From NCBI GenBank assembly GCA_023443625.1, contig JAEZTQ010000082.1, forward strand, positions 77,193 to 141,192: DNA of 64,000 nt, read 5' to 3'. This DNA comes from Bacillota bacterium. GTDB lineage: Bacteria; Bacillota_A; Clostridia; Lachnospirales; Lachnospiraceae. Position numbers and translations under genes: made by a program. The notes beneath the pieces were generated by a model. That model saw nothing but the letters and a program-made list of their open reading frames with translations, did no database searches and was not told the origin of the DNA. Shown here in pieces: positions 1-8,672 of the stretch (the stretch's first letter is position 1; the number at the start of each line of letters is the position of its first letter).

Positions 1-662
1 TGAAGGTTATATTTTGCAATAAAATCCTTATTAATATGAATATGTAACATGGTTTCATTGCACCATATGGGTATGGTACTTATTTTATCTTCCCCTACTC
101 CTCTTTCCCTCAGTATCCTTTTAATTCCCAGGGATAGCACATTGATTTTATCAGCTTTCTTATATGCATATTCCATGAAGATGTTAAGTATCTTTAAGGG
201 CCATTTCCTTCTTAGCATTTTCGTTGCAATAATCGTATCCGGCCAAAGATCATTAATATCTAGTAAGATTTTTGCTTTTTTAATTGCTTTCATCAGCAGA
301 GCCGGTAATATAACAGTAGCCGGAGGATGGTAAACATAGATCACATCTATTTTACCTCGTATTATAAAAGGACTGATTAAAGAGGCAGAACAAGCAAAAC
401 TAAGATAATTGAAAGAACGTTTTATACTATTACTATCGTGGCTAGGATACAATATTACCCTATGAATAAGAATATCCTCCATAACTTCTTTCTGATATAG
501 CTTTAACTGATACCCTTGATAGATTTTTCCTGTAGGGTAATTAGGAAAACCAGTGAGTACTTGTACTGAATGTCCTTTCTCTTTTAAGCCTTTTGCAAAA
601 ACCATGGCCTTCATATTATTCGGTTCAGGATTAAACCATTGTGTAAGGATAAGTATATTCAA
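1..662 (-). CDS. GT4-family glycosyltransferase, WbuB-like (partial)
   Basis: The frame runs off the left edge, so only about 220 N-terminal residues are present. It starts at a TTG codon preceded by GGAGG at a spacing of 8 bases, which is why I prefer it over the internal ATGs. The N-terminus reads NILILTQWFNPEPNNMKAM, the typical opening of WbuB/WcaI-type GT4 enzymes, followed by GFPNYPTGKIY and DLWPDTI motifs of that family. These enzymes add a sugar from a nucleotide donor to a lipid-linked glycan at the inner membrane face. The start is 12 bases after the transketolase stop, so it is the last visible gene of the polysaccharide operon. The C-terminal donor-binding domain is not in the window. 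Confidence 0.8.
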   Translation of the reverse strand, partial: MNILILTQWFNPEPNNMKAMVFAKGLKEKGHSVQVLTGFPNYPTGKIYQGYQLKLYQKEVMEDILIHRVILYPSHDSNSIKRSFNYLSFACSASLISPFIIRGKIDVIYVYHPPATVILPALLMKAIKKAKILLDINDLWPDTIIATKMLRRKWPLKILNIFMEYAYKKADKINVLSLGIKRILRERGVGEDKISTIPIWCNETMLHIHINKDFIAKYNL

Positions 663-674
663 AAATCAAACCTC

Positions 675-1595
675 CTAGGTTGCAACTCTAATAATACTTT
701 CACTAATACCTGCAGCCTTTAGCTGACAGTAATCTCTTAGATAATCCTGGGATCCAACCAGGCTTATATATTGATCCTTGATTCCAAGCCTAATCATTGA
801 TGCTCTTTTTCCCTTAAGCTCCGATACAATCTCAGAGACGGCACTTCCAAAGCCCCCGATTATATTATGCTCTTCTACTGTTACTATATAATCATAGGCA
901 TTAGCGCAGGCTTTTATCAAATTAGCATCTATGGGTTTAACCGTAGGGAAAGAATAGATTCCCGGATGAATGCCTTTTTCTTTTAATAATTTTTTTGCTG
1001 TTAAAACTTCACCGATAATTGAGCCTGTTGAAAATATAGCAACATCTTTTCCCTCCTGTATAGGAATTGCCTTACCAATCTGAAAGTCATCTATGGTATC
1101 ATGAATTCTTTCTTCCTGACCTCTGCCAAGACGTAAGTAACAAGTTCCGGGCTGTTCATGAATTGCCCGGACTGCATATTCTGTTTCTACTGAATCTGCC
1201 GGTGACATAACAGTAACTCCTGGAAGGGCTCTCATAATGGCTAGATCCTCCGTTGCGTGATGGCTCATTCCCAGGGCACCATAAACAAGGCCACCGCCCA
1301 CACAGACAATTTTGACATTAGCCTTATGATAGGCACAGTCATTTCTTATTTGCTCAAGACAACGTAGGGTGGGAAAATTACCAATGGAATATGTATAAAC
1401 AATCTTTCCCTCCAATGCCAAACCTGCCGCAAAACCAGTCATATTCTGTTCCGCTATACCTAGGTTAATAAACTGTTTGGGTAACTCCTCCCAAAAGGGC
1501 TTTAAAACTCCAAATCCTAAATCACCGGTAATAAGATGCACCTGGGAGTCACTTTTTGCTATATTAATTAGTGTTCTTACAAAGGTATCTCTCAT
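675..1595 (-). CDS. Transketolase C-terminal subunit
   Basis: 306 residues equivalent to the central pyrimidine-binding and C-terminal domains of transketolase. Visible landmarks are the cofactor glutamate region NLGIAEQNMTGFAAGLA, HHATEDLAIMRALPG, and VEEHNIIGGFGSAV near the C-terminus. It must pair with the N-terminal subunit encoded immediately upstream (gap about 75 bases) to make an active thiamine-diphosphate enzyme. GGAGGACTATT precedes the ATG. Split transketolases in archaea and clostridia can serve pentose metabolism, but the location between a glycosyltransferase and a sugar-lipid transferase suggests a role in making an unusual (for example branched or ketose-derived) surface sugar. 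That role is inference. Confidence 0.88.
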   Translation of the reverse strand: MRDTFVRTLINIAKSDSQVHLITGDLGFGVLKPFWEELPKQFINLGIAEQNMTGFAAGLALEGKIVYTYSIGNFPTLRCLEQIRNDCAYHKANVKIVCVGGGLVYGALGMSHHATEDLAIMRALPGVTVMSPADSVETEYAVRAIHEQPGTCYLRLGRGQEERIHDTIDDFQIGKAIPIQEGKDVAIFSTGSIIGEVLTAKKLLKEKGIHPGIYSFPTVKPIDANLIKACANAYDYIVTVEEHNIIGGFGSAVSEIVSELKGKRASMIRLGIKDQYISLVGSQDYLRDYCQLKAAGISESIIRVAT

Positions 1596-1670
1596 AATAG
1601 TCCTCCATGCTGCCTTTATAGTCAGCTCAAAATCAGGAAAAACAAGTTCGCACCTCTATAGGGTTCCTCC

Positions 1671-2510
1671 CTATTCATATGGGTCGGATATACCTAGGGG
1701 TTTTTGCTGCAATAATTCATTGACGGCTCTATCATATTCCTCTCCTTCATGAGGATATCGATAGTGCCATAGAATGTTCTCCTCCATATAGGAAATTCCT
1801 TTACCCTTTATTGTATGAGCAATAATTACCGTAGGATACTCAATCCCTTTTAAAGCCTCCAAAAATGCCTTTCTTAAGGCATCATGATTATGACCATCCA
1901 CTTCAATGGTATTCCAGCCAAAGGCTCTCCATTTGTCTACAAGAGGAGCAAGGGAAAGAATATTTTCACAATAACCCAGGCTCTGCATTTTATTATAATC
2001 AATTATGGCAATCAATTGATTAAGCTGATTATGATGAGCTACTAGGGCAGCTTCCCAAATAGAGCCTTCATTACACTCCCCGTCTCCGCAGATTACAAAT
2101 ATTCTATGATTTTTCTTATCTAGCTTAGCTGCATAAGCCATACCCGCCCCCACGGATAAACCATGGCCAAGGGAGCCAGTGGAAAATTCTATTCCCGGTA
2201 CTCCTATATGAGATACGTGCCCAGATAAAGAGCTGCCATTGCCATAATGCTTCCTTAACTCCTGGGTATTAAAATAGCCTTTTTCAGCCAAACAAGCATA
2301 TATTGCAGCACCAGCATGACCTTTACTAAGTATTATTCTGTCCCGTTCTGGCATCTTGGGGCTATCTGAATTAGTCTTTGCGATATCCTGATAAAGAACA
2401 GCAATAATATCAGCCAAAGACAATACAGAACCAATATGGGAGCTCTGTGATATATGAGCCATTTCTACTGCGTGCCGTCTTATTCTCCAAGCAAGCTCTT
2501 CACTATTCAT
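1671..2510 (-). CDS. Transketolase N-terminal subunit
   Basis: 279 residues covering the thiamine diphosphate-binding domain. The motif GDGECNEGSIWEAA followed by IIDYNKMQSLG is the canonical GDG...N pyrophosphate/Mg binding signature; ILSKGHAGAAIYA and GSLGHGLSVG are also transketolase hallmarks. Length matches split N-subunits (270-280 residues). GGAGGACTTAT precedes the ATG. It forms a two-gene enzyme with the following C-subunit. The upstream side is occupied by the 94-bp hairpin repeat array, so transcription from the aldo/keto reductase side must pass through those hairpins. Confidence 0.9.
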   Translation of the reverse strand: MNSEELAWRIRRHAVEMAHISQSSHIGSVLSLADIIAVLYQDIAKTNSDSPKMPERDRIILSKGHAGAAIYACLAEKGYFNTQELRKHYGNGSSLSGHVSHIGVPGIEFSTGSLGHGLSVGAGMAYAAKLDKKNHRIFVICGDGECNEGSIWEAALVAHHNQLNQLIAIIDYNKMQSLGYCENILSLAPLVDKWRAFGWNTIEVDGHNHDALRKAFLEALKGIEYPTVIIAHTIKGKGISYMEENILWHYRYPHEGEEYDRAVNELLQQKPLGISDPYE

Positions 2511-2531
2511 ATAAGTCCTCCATTCTGTCCT

Positions 2532-2930
2532 AGTACATGCCTTCCCTTTGAGTTAGTTTGCGCCTTCCCTTTGAGTTAGTTTGTGCCGAGGATTACGCAG
2601 GTACAAACTTCTAGGTGTGAATTATGTTTTTCAATAATTCACACTGCCAGTACATGCCTTGCCTTTGAGTTAGTTTGTACCGAGGATTACGCAGGTACAA
2701 ACTTCTAGGTGTGAATTATGTTTTTTAATAATTCACACTGCCAGTACATGCCTTGCCTTTGCGTTAGTTTGTGCCGAGGATTACGCAGGTACAAACTTCT
2801 AGGTGTGAATTATGTTTTTTAATAATTCACACTGCTAGTACATGCCTTCCCTTTGAGTTAGTTTGTGCCGAGGATTACGCAGGCACAAACTTCTAGGTGT
2901 GAATTATGTTTTTCAATAATTCACACTGCC
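2532..2930. repeat. Four-copy 94-bp hairpin repeat array
   Basis: Copies begin near 2532, 2649, 2743 and 2837 (AGTACATGCCTT). Spacing is exactly 94 bp except for the first copy, which contains a 23-bp internal duplication (2539 and 2562). Each unit holds two inverted repeats: AGTTTGTACC / GGTACAAACT around a 12-base loop, and GTGTGAATTAT / ATAATTCACAC around an 8-base loop. The first stem is GTGCC/GGTAC in copies 1 and 3, GTACC/GGTAC in copy 2 and GTGCC/GGCAC in copy 4, so pairing is kept by a compensatory change. The last stem overlaps the stop codon of the aldo/keto reductase gene. Confidence 0.93.
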
Positions 2931-3871
2931 TCCCCTGAATCTGAAATATGTAATAAGGCTTGCAGCTGCACCTTATCTAACTTAAAATCCATGGAATGTA
3001 TATTAACTAAGAGTTGTTTTTCATCCTTTACTCCTGCAATTACCACAGAATCCTTCAGATTATCGAGTATAAAGCGGATTGCAATAGCAGGAAGCTGTTG
3101 ATTAATCTCTCTGGCAATATCCTTCATTACCTCTACAATCTCAAGATTTTTCCTTAGTTTTTCTCCGTGAAAATTCATATAAGCATCTCGGTGGCGCCTA
3201 TCATCCTCCCCAAAGGAGGTTTTGGGGCTATACTTACCTGATAATATTCCTTGCCCTAGACTCCCCCAAGTAATTGGTGTTAATTTAAGCTCCTCTGCTA
3301 ATTGTATTATATCCTTCTCATTACTTCGACAAGCAAGACTATATTCATTTTGAAAGCTGACGAACTTTGATGGAAATTTACTTATTTCAGTTATATCCTT
3401 TTGATTAATATTGGATAATCCATAATAACGAATATATCCTTTGGCCTTTAAATCCTCTAAGGTATCCACTACCAAATCCAAATCTGTCTTCTTATCTCTG
3501 TAATGGATTTGATACAAATCAATATAATCAGTATTCAAGCGTTTTAAACTTGCTTCCAAAGCGCTCTTAATCCAATCTGGACTGTTATCATAAAAGGTTT
3601 TACCCTCCTTAATGCGTACACCAAATTTAGTCCCAATTACTACTTGGTTACGATTTTCCTTCAAAGCTTTTCCCAAAATTCTTTCTGATTTACCAAGACC
3701 ATAGGTATCCGCAGTATCAAAGAAATTTATCCCCTGATCCAGTGCGGTCCCTACTGCCCTCTCTAAATCCTTATCGCTTACAATACCCCAGCCATAGCCG
3801 CCTAACTGGCAACCTCCCATGCAAAGGCGGGATACTTTAATATTAGAATTTTTAAGATATAGATATTCCAT
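2921..3871 (-). CDS. Aldo/keto reductase
   Basis: 316 residues of the AKR superfamily. Visible catalytic tetrad positions include the FFDTADTYG segment (Asp, Tyr), VVIGTKFGV (Lys) and LYQIHYRDKK (His). The fold's NADPH-binding end is seen in TPITWGSLGQGILSGKY and AIAIRFILDN. A GGAGGCTTTA ribosome site precedes the ATG. It sits 23 bases downstream of the sugar transferase gene and is presumably co-transcribed with the transketolase pair, perhaps as a nucleotide-sugar or ketose reductase (inference). Its last codons (GEAV and stop) lie inside the terminal hairpin of the 94-bp repeat array, so the natural C-terminus may have been altered by the repeat. Confidence 0.88.
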   Translation of the reverse strand: MEYLYLKNSNIKVSRLCMGGCQLGGYGWGIVSDKDLERAVGTALDQGINFFDTADTYGLGKSERILGKALKENRNQVVIGTKFGVRIKEGKTFYDNSPDWIKSALEASLKRLNTDYIDLYQIHYRDKKTDLDLVVDTLEDLKAKGYIRYYGLSNINQKDITEISKFPSKFVSFQNEYSLACRSNEKDIIQLAEELKLTPITWGSLGQGILSGKYSPKTSFGEDDRRHRDAYMNFHGEKLRKNLEIVEVMKDIAREINQQLPAIAIRFILDNLKDSVVIAGVKDEKQLLVNIHSMDFKLDKVQLQALLHISDSGEAV

Positions 3872-3894
3872 TAAAGCCTCCGGTGCTACTATAA

Positions 3895-4542
3895 TTATTC
3901 CCTATCAATGATATTGCAAAAAATTATACGAATTATTTTAACAAGAGTAATAATGATTAAATGGCAATCAGTTCCAAAGGATACCCTACGGGCATATTTC
4001 ATACGCAGCTTATTCTTTTTAGGGAGTATTTCCTTTTCATAGACTTCCTCTGCATTATTTTCACCAACTATAACACCAAGGTTAATATATTCAATAGAAC
4101 TGTAATCCGTAATTCCTGGACGTACTTTTAAAATTATCTCCTCCTCCTCTTTATAATTAGATGTATATTTTACTAATTCGGGTCTTGGTCCTACAAAACT
4201 CATTTCACCCTTAATTATATTAAGGAGCTGGGGTATTTCATCCAACTTTGTATTTCTTAAAAAGTGCCCTACCTTTGTAATTCTTTTATCCTTAAAAGCA
4301 GTGGTTCCACCTCCTAATTGATCAGCATTTCTAATCATGGTACGGAATTTATAGATAGAAAAGGTCTTACCCTGATACCCTCCCCTTTGTGAAATATATA
4401 ATACGGGAGGCCCGGAGCTTATTCGTATTACTACTGTAATGAATAAAAATAGAGGTAATAATAGTATTGTAAGAATGATAGCTGTAATAAAATCTAGGAT
4501 GCGTTTTATATATCTGTTATATATACCCTCATAATTTTTCAT
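3895..4542 (-). CDS. Undecaprenyl-phosphate sugar phosphotransferase (bacterial sugar transferase)
   Basis: 215 residues with one N-terminal hydrophobic hairpin (about 18-40) followed by a cytoplasmic catalytic domain. Motifs ISQRGGYQGKTFSIYKFRTM, NTKLDEIPQLLNIIKGEMSF and VGPRPE are diagnostic of the bacterial sugar transferase (PF02397) family. Short monotopic members such as PglC transfer a sugar-1-phosphate to undecaprenyl phosphate to start a glycan. It is the first gene of the minus-strand polysaccharide segment here. The ribosome site AAGGAG is about 14 bases from the ATG, longer than usual. Confidence 0.9.
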   Translation of the reverse strand: MKNYEGIYNRYIKRILDFITAIILTILLLPLFLFITVVIRISSGPPVLYISQRGGYQGKTFSIYKFRTMIRNADQLGGGTTAFKDKRITKVGHFLRNTKLDEIPQLLNIIKGEMSFVGPRPELVKYTSNYKEEEEIILKVRPGITDYSSIEYINLGVIVGENNAEEVYEKEILPKKNKLRMKYARRVSFGTDCHLIIITLVKIIRIIFCNIIDRE

Positions 4543-4710
4543 GAAAGGTGTTTATACTCCTTAAAGCTTACTTTAGATAACCATAAGTCAATTATTATGA
4601 CTGAAAACTACCTTTGAATTATGTATTGGTTATCTATTTATTGTTATAATATGTATTTTACTTGGATAGGTGCTTTGATTAAATCATGATTATAGCTTCT
4701 CTTAGAAAGA

Positions 4711-4786
4711 AAAACCATAGGTATAAGATTTATTATGGCTATTATTGAAGAAATTCTCTAAGCCTTTAAATCTAACCTATGGTTTT
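4711..4786 (-). terminator. Rho-independent terminator after the amidase gene
   Basis: AAAACCATAGGT at 4711 pairs with ACCTATGGTTTT ending at 4786, extended by a TAAGATTTA / TAAATCT inner stem. Read on the minus strand it ends in a run of T. It lies about 45 bases after the amidase stop. It has T runs on both strands, but the polysaccharide genes start beyond it rather than end at it. Confidence 0.75.
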
Positions 4787-4830
4787 TTGGTAAATATTAT
4801 TTATTTATTTATCTATCTATCTACTACTGG

Positions 4831-7548
4831 TTAACTATTACCCTTTCTTCCTGTGGGATAAAGGTCAAATACCTGCAGCAAAGTATTATAGATGGTTTGA
4901 GCTGTGATTTCTTGTTTTGCTTCATCTGTCATTAGCTTCAAGTCACCGCTGTTTGTCATAAAACCAAGCTCGATTAGTACCGCAGGAACGGTATTTTTAT
5001 TAATAACTGTAAAGGTATTTTGCTTTACACCACGATTGTTGGTATTAAGGGCATTAACCAGATTATCATTTAAAATTCCTGCAAAATTCTGACTGGTTAA
5101 GCCTGCCTTGTTGGCTGTATTATTATTCTTTGAATAAAATACTTCGGTTCCCTTAGCATTGGGTGCATTTACTGCAGCATTCATATGAAGACTCACGAAT
5201 AAATCTGCACCTACTTTAGAAGCAAAGGCCGCACGGTCTTTTAGTGTCATATCCACATCGGAGGTACGAGTATAATATACCTTAAGTTTTGAGGTATCCT
5301 GATTAAAATATTTCTTTCCCAGAGTATAAAGAATCTTTAAGTTAATATCCTTTTCATTAATACCATCTCTTTTTGCTCCCGTTGCACCTCCTCCATGACC
5401 TGGATCAAGGACAACTATATTTTTATAAATATCTCTGGGATTACCTATATTAACATAGAGATACTCATTATCATAAGCAAGCTCATAGCCTTGCAGCTTG
5501 GAGGTTGTAATCTTTATTACTGTATTACCCTGCTTATTTAAGGATACGGTAATATCTTTTACCGTCTTGGAGCTATTTATAATCATTTCCGTATTAATGG
5601 TATTAGTAAAATCACCTGTTAAATAGACTTCAAAATAATTCTTATAATAGAAATCTTCACTGAAAATCATGGAAGGAGTAAGCTCTGCTGCCTTTGGTAT
5701 CTTAATTTCATATTTGCTTTTGTCAGAGACCCAGGGAATAGTGGAGCTTGTAGGTATTGTAGGGGTTGTGGGAATACTCGGGCTATCCTTTGAAATTAAA
5801 GAAAGAATAAATTGATTATCTTTCTCCTTGATACTATATTGATATCCCTCCTCCACAAGAAGCAGCAATTGTAAATTGTTCTGCGAACTAATGGTAGATA
5901 TCTCTTTTATATATTTAGTATCTTCAATATCAGAATAGATATCTCCTATGCTATTCATTGTATTTGGTATATCAACATAGATAAAACCATTATTATCACT
6001 TAATTGTGCTCCTAATGGGCGAATACCTCTTAAAATCAGATAATCTCCCATATCATTGGTTCCAATGCTTGCATTAATTAACGTATTAGAATACACGGTA
6101 ATATATAGAAGCTGTTGATCCGCTGATAAGGAAATATCATAATCATAATTATCTATAAGAAGTTCCAGTTCAATCTTAGAGCTTAAGGTTTCGCTTTGAT
6201 TGTATGTATTGATTTGTCTTACCAAATTACTGGAGATATCATATATCTGCTCAAGTGAGCCCATGTTATCAGCCTGAAGGGTAATTACGTTACCGGATTT
6301 ACTTGATGTTACCTTACTAAAGGGTGAATTAGCCTGTATAGTGAAGGTCTCAAGGTTTTGCTTTGTATTGTTGTAATCACGGTAGACAGAGAAAATTACG
6401 CCTTCAGTGGTTACAGCCGTTTCATTATTGATTTCATAAATTCCACTACCTAATCCATACTCAGTATCTAAGGCAGTCCATTCATCTATTAGGACACCTG
6501 TTTCACTGATGTCTCCTGAATCTCCCAGCTCAGGCTCTTCCACTATTGGACTAGAACTCTTAGTCTTTATAACAGAGGTTCTGGTTGACTTGTTCCATTG
6601 ATAGGACAAACCAAGGCTGGTAGCTGTTATACTACCTGGAACCATAACATAGGAGGTATTACTATCATAGTTTGTTACATAGATTGGTGCAACAGATAGT
6701 GTAATGGCTTTTTTATTCAAATAAGCCGTCTTACTGCCTAGGGTCATAACAAGAACATTACCGTCTCTTGATAAGGTGACTGTTCCTTTGGCCTTATCAT
6801 ATTTATATTTCACATCCATTTTACCTTTGGAAAAAACATTATAAGCAGCAAGCATTGCTGTATTATTAATAATGATACTTGGTGATTTGGTAAGATTAAG
6901 GCTCTTCTCATCAATAATTACTTTACCCTGTGTACCTGTATATTCGAATTTCTCTCCATTATTATAGGATAATTGAAGGGAATTCTTAACAATTGCAATG
7001 GTTTTGGTACTACTATGCCAGGTATAAGTAAGACCAAGATTTTCTGCAACAAACCTGGAAGGAACTAATACCTTAATCTTGTTGGTATTGGTATACTTAA
7101 TTCTTCTTGGGGCAACAGGCAATGTATAAGCTTTGCCATTAACCGTTGCCTTCTTGCTGCCCAAGGTCATCTTGATGGTATTACCATATTTTGATATGGT
7201 TAAAGTGCCTTTTTTACTATCATATTTACAATCAGCATCAATGGGTGAAAGATCAAATATATCATAGAAGGGAAGTAAAGCATAACCATCTACTATGATA
7301 CCAGGATACTTGGAATTCCCGATGATGTTCTCGTTACAAGTAACTTTAATGGGTGTTCCTGTATAGGTTGTCTTCTTCGTAAAATAATCATAAATCTTAA
7401 TTCCTGTTGACGCACTGGCATCACTTGCAGTTAAACCGCTAAGTAGAAATGCTGCAATCAACATGCAACCAAGCTTGACAATAAGACTAGAGTTACGAAC
7501 AATGTTATCTTTGGTGTGGTAGATGATTCTCTTTAATAATTGTACCAT
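4831..7548 (-). CDS. Secreted N-acetylmuramoyl-L-alanine amidase with copper-amine-oxidase-like and AMIN domains
   Basis: About 905 residues from the ATG at 7548, chosen because AGGAGGAAAGG lies just upstream. An N-terminal hydrophobic segment (about 20-45) ends in an Ala-rich site typical of a signal peptide. Two copper-amine-oxidase N-terminal-type domains follow (roughly 60-180 and 200-310; RIKYTNTNKIKVLVPSRFVA is one signature), then beta-rich AMIN-like segments (about 370-540 and 600-690). The last 190 residues form an amidase_3 domain: VLDPGHGG, the glutamate in GINEKD, SLHMNA and IELGFMTN give the zinc ligands and catalytic glutamate. It cleaves peptide stems from murein. A strong terminator follows. 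Confidence 0.93.
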   Translation of the reverse strand: MVQLLKRIIYHTKDNIVRNSSLIVKLGCMLIAAFLLSGLTASDASASTGIKIYDYFTKKTTYTGTPIKVTCNENIIGNSKYPGIIVDGYALLPFYDIFDLSPIDADCKYDSKKGTLTISKYGNTIKMTLGSKKATVNGKAYTLPVAPRRIKYTNTNKIKVLVPSRFVAENLGLTYTWHSSTKTIAIVKNSLQLSYNNGEKFEYTGTQGKVIIDEKSLNLTKSPSIIINNTAMLAAYNVFSKGKMDVKYKYDKAKGTVTLSRDGNVLVMTLGSKTAYLNKKAITLSVAPIYVTNYDSNTSYVMVPGSITATSLGLSYQWNKSTRTSVIKTKSSSPIVEEPELGDSGDISETGVLIDEWTALDTEYGLGSGIYEINNETAVTTEGVIFSVYRDYNNTKQNLETFTIQANSPFSKVTSSKSGNVITLQADNMGSLEQIYDISSNLVRQINTYNQSETLSSKIELELLIDNYDYDISLSADQQLLYITVYSNTLINASIGTNDMGDYLILRGIRPLGAQLSDNNGFIYVDIPNTMNSIGDIYSDIEDTKYIKEISTISSQNNLQLLLLVEEGYQYSIKEKDNQFILSLISKDSPSIPTTPTIPTSSTIPWVSDKSKYEIKIPKAAELTPSMIFSEDFYYKNYFEVYLTGDFTNTINTEMIINSSKTVKDITVSLNKQGNTVIKITTSKLQGYELAYDNEYLYVNIGNPRDIYKNIVVLDPGHGGGATGAKRDGINEKDINLKILYTLGKKYFNQDTSKLKVYYTRTSDVDMTLKDRAAFASKVGADLFVSLHMNAAVNAPNAKGTEVFYSKNNNTANKAGLTSQNFAGILNDNLVNALNTNNRGVKQNTFTVINKNTVPAVLIELGFMTNSGDLKLMTDEAKQEITAQTIYNTLLQVFDLYPTGRKGNS

Positions 7549-8672
7549 TTTCGTGCCTTTCCTCCTGTGAATATTAAGAACTATTATACCTGCCATAAAT
7601 ATCATGAAATCTAGCTATTATACTTCTTATGTTTTTCATAATTATTTGCAAAATTAAATTCCATGACTTCACATTTATTACAATAATGTTAATTCGTGTT
7701 ATAATTGTGTCATTTGATAAAATACTTTAAAAAAATATAAAAACTCCTTTGTTTTTACAGGAAAAATTATCATAAACCAACTAAAAACCCTTTAAAAACA
7801 ATATTCTATCTTTGTAGTACTGATTATCTCCTTATGTCTACAACAATAGACTGAAAGTGATTAGTATTATTCTGTACAGGATAAAATGTTACAATATGTT
7901 TTAAAACAGTTCTACATATGTAGATTTGCTTAAGGAATTAGACACACCTGTTTTTAGGCTAATAATAGTGAATAAAATACCAAGGTTTTCTTTAAAGAGA
8001 AAATATGTTATAATATCCAATAATATATTTCATAGGAAAGATAAGAAAGTATCTGAAGCTGCAACAATTATACAATCTTATACCCAAAGTCCTTGATGAT
8101 TACCATATGTTTGGATTTGCACCCTGTGAGATTTGATATTGAAGTAATAACTGTCACTGTTGGTTACAAAACATGGATTTTACAGCTGTGAAAAACCTAT
8201 GGTAGGAGCTGGGAATTAATTAGACAGTTGTAGACACAGATATTTCAGATATTATTTAAGCATAGGATTACTATCAAGAAAACCTATCGTACTCTATCAT
8301 GAAATGCAAGGCCATCCTTTTAGATATAATAGATGGCTACCAACAAGGAAGGTGTCACATAACATTATTATGTAAACCAATATTTTGAATTGTACTCTTA
8401 CTTTCATTATCTAGAGAATGTACATATTATATTTATTGGTAAGTACATCCTATAAAATATAAAAAAACAGGATGCGTACCTCGCGGTAAGGAATATATTG
8501 CTTCACAATCCCCTCGGGCACGAAGTGTCAGCAAGCTGACACTTTCTTGTTATCTTTCTACCTGAAAAATCAGGAAATATCTTTTCCTTAATCATATACG
8601 TGGGTAAAATGTGGAGGATACACTTGATACAGACTTTAGTGTCTTTAAAACATAAACATATGGAGGAATACT
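7549..8672. other. 1.1-kb intergenic region without a recognisable gene
   Basis: AT-rich DNA between the divergent amidase and recombinase genes. I see no open frame with a ribosome site and no tRNA or known riboswitch. Toward its right end there is a slightly GC-richer patch (about 8470-8550) that contains the hairpin AAGTGTCAG / CTGACACTT at 8526-8547 followed by TTCTTGTT. A related GTGTCAGC...GACAC element occurs near 49127. The region may hold decayed sequence. Confidence 0.5.
8525..8556 (+). terminator. Hairpin, possible terminator before the recombinase gene
   Basis: The inverted repeat AAGTGTCAG / CTGACACTT with a 4-base loop is followed by TTCTTGTTATC. No gene ends just before it on the plus strand, so it may be a leader attenuator or a leftover of a mobile repeat. 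Confidence 0.4.

Noticed and set aside
49..333. Plus-strand open frame at the left edge
   Set aside because: It is antisense to the GT4 glycosyltransferase, which has clear family motifs on the minus strand.
2532..2930. CRISPR array or insertion sequence
   Set aside because: No variable spacers and no transposase; units are contiguous 94-bp repeats.
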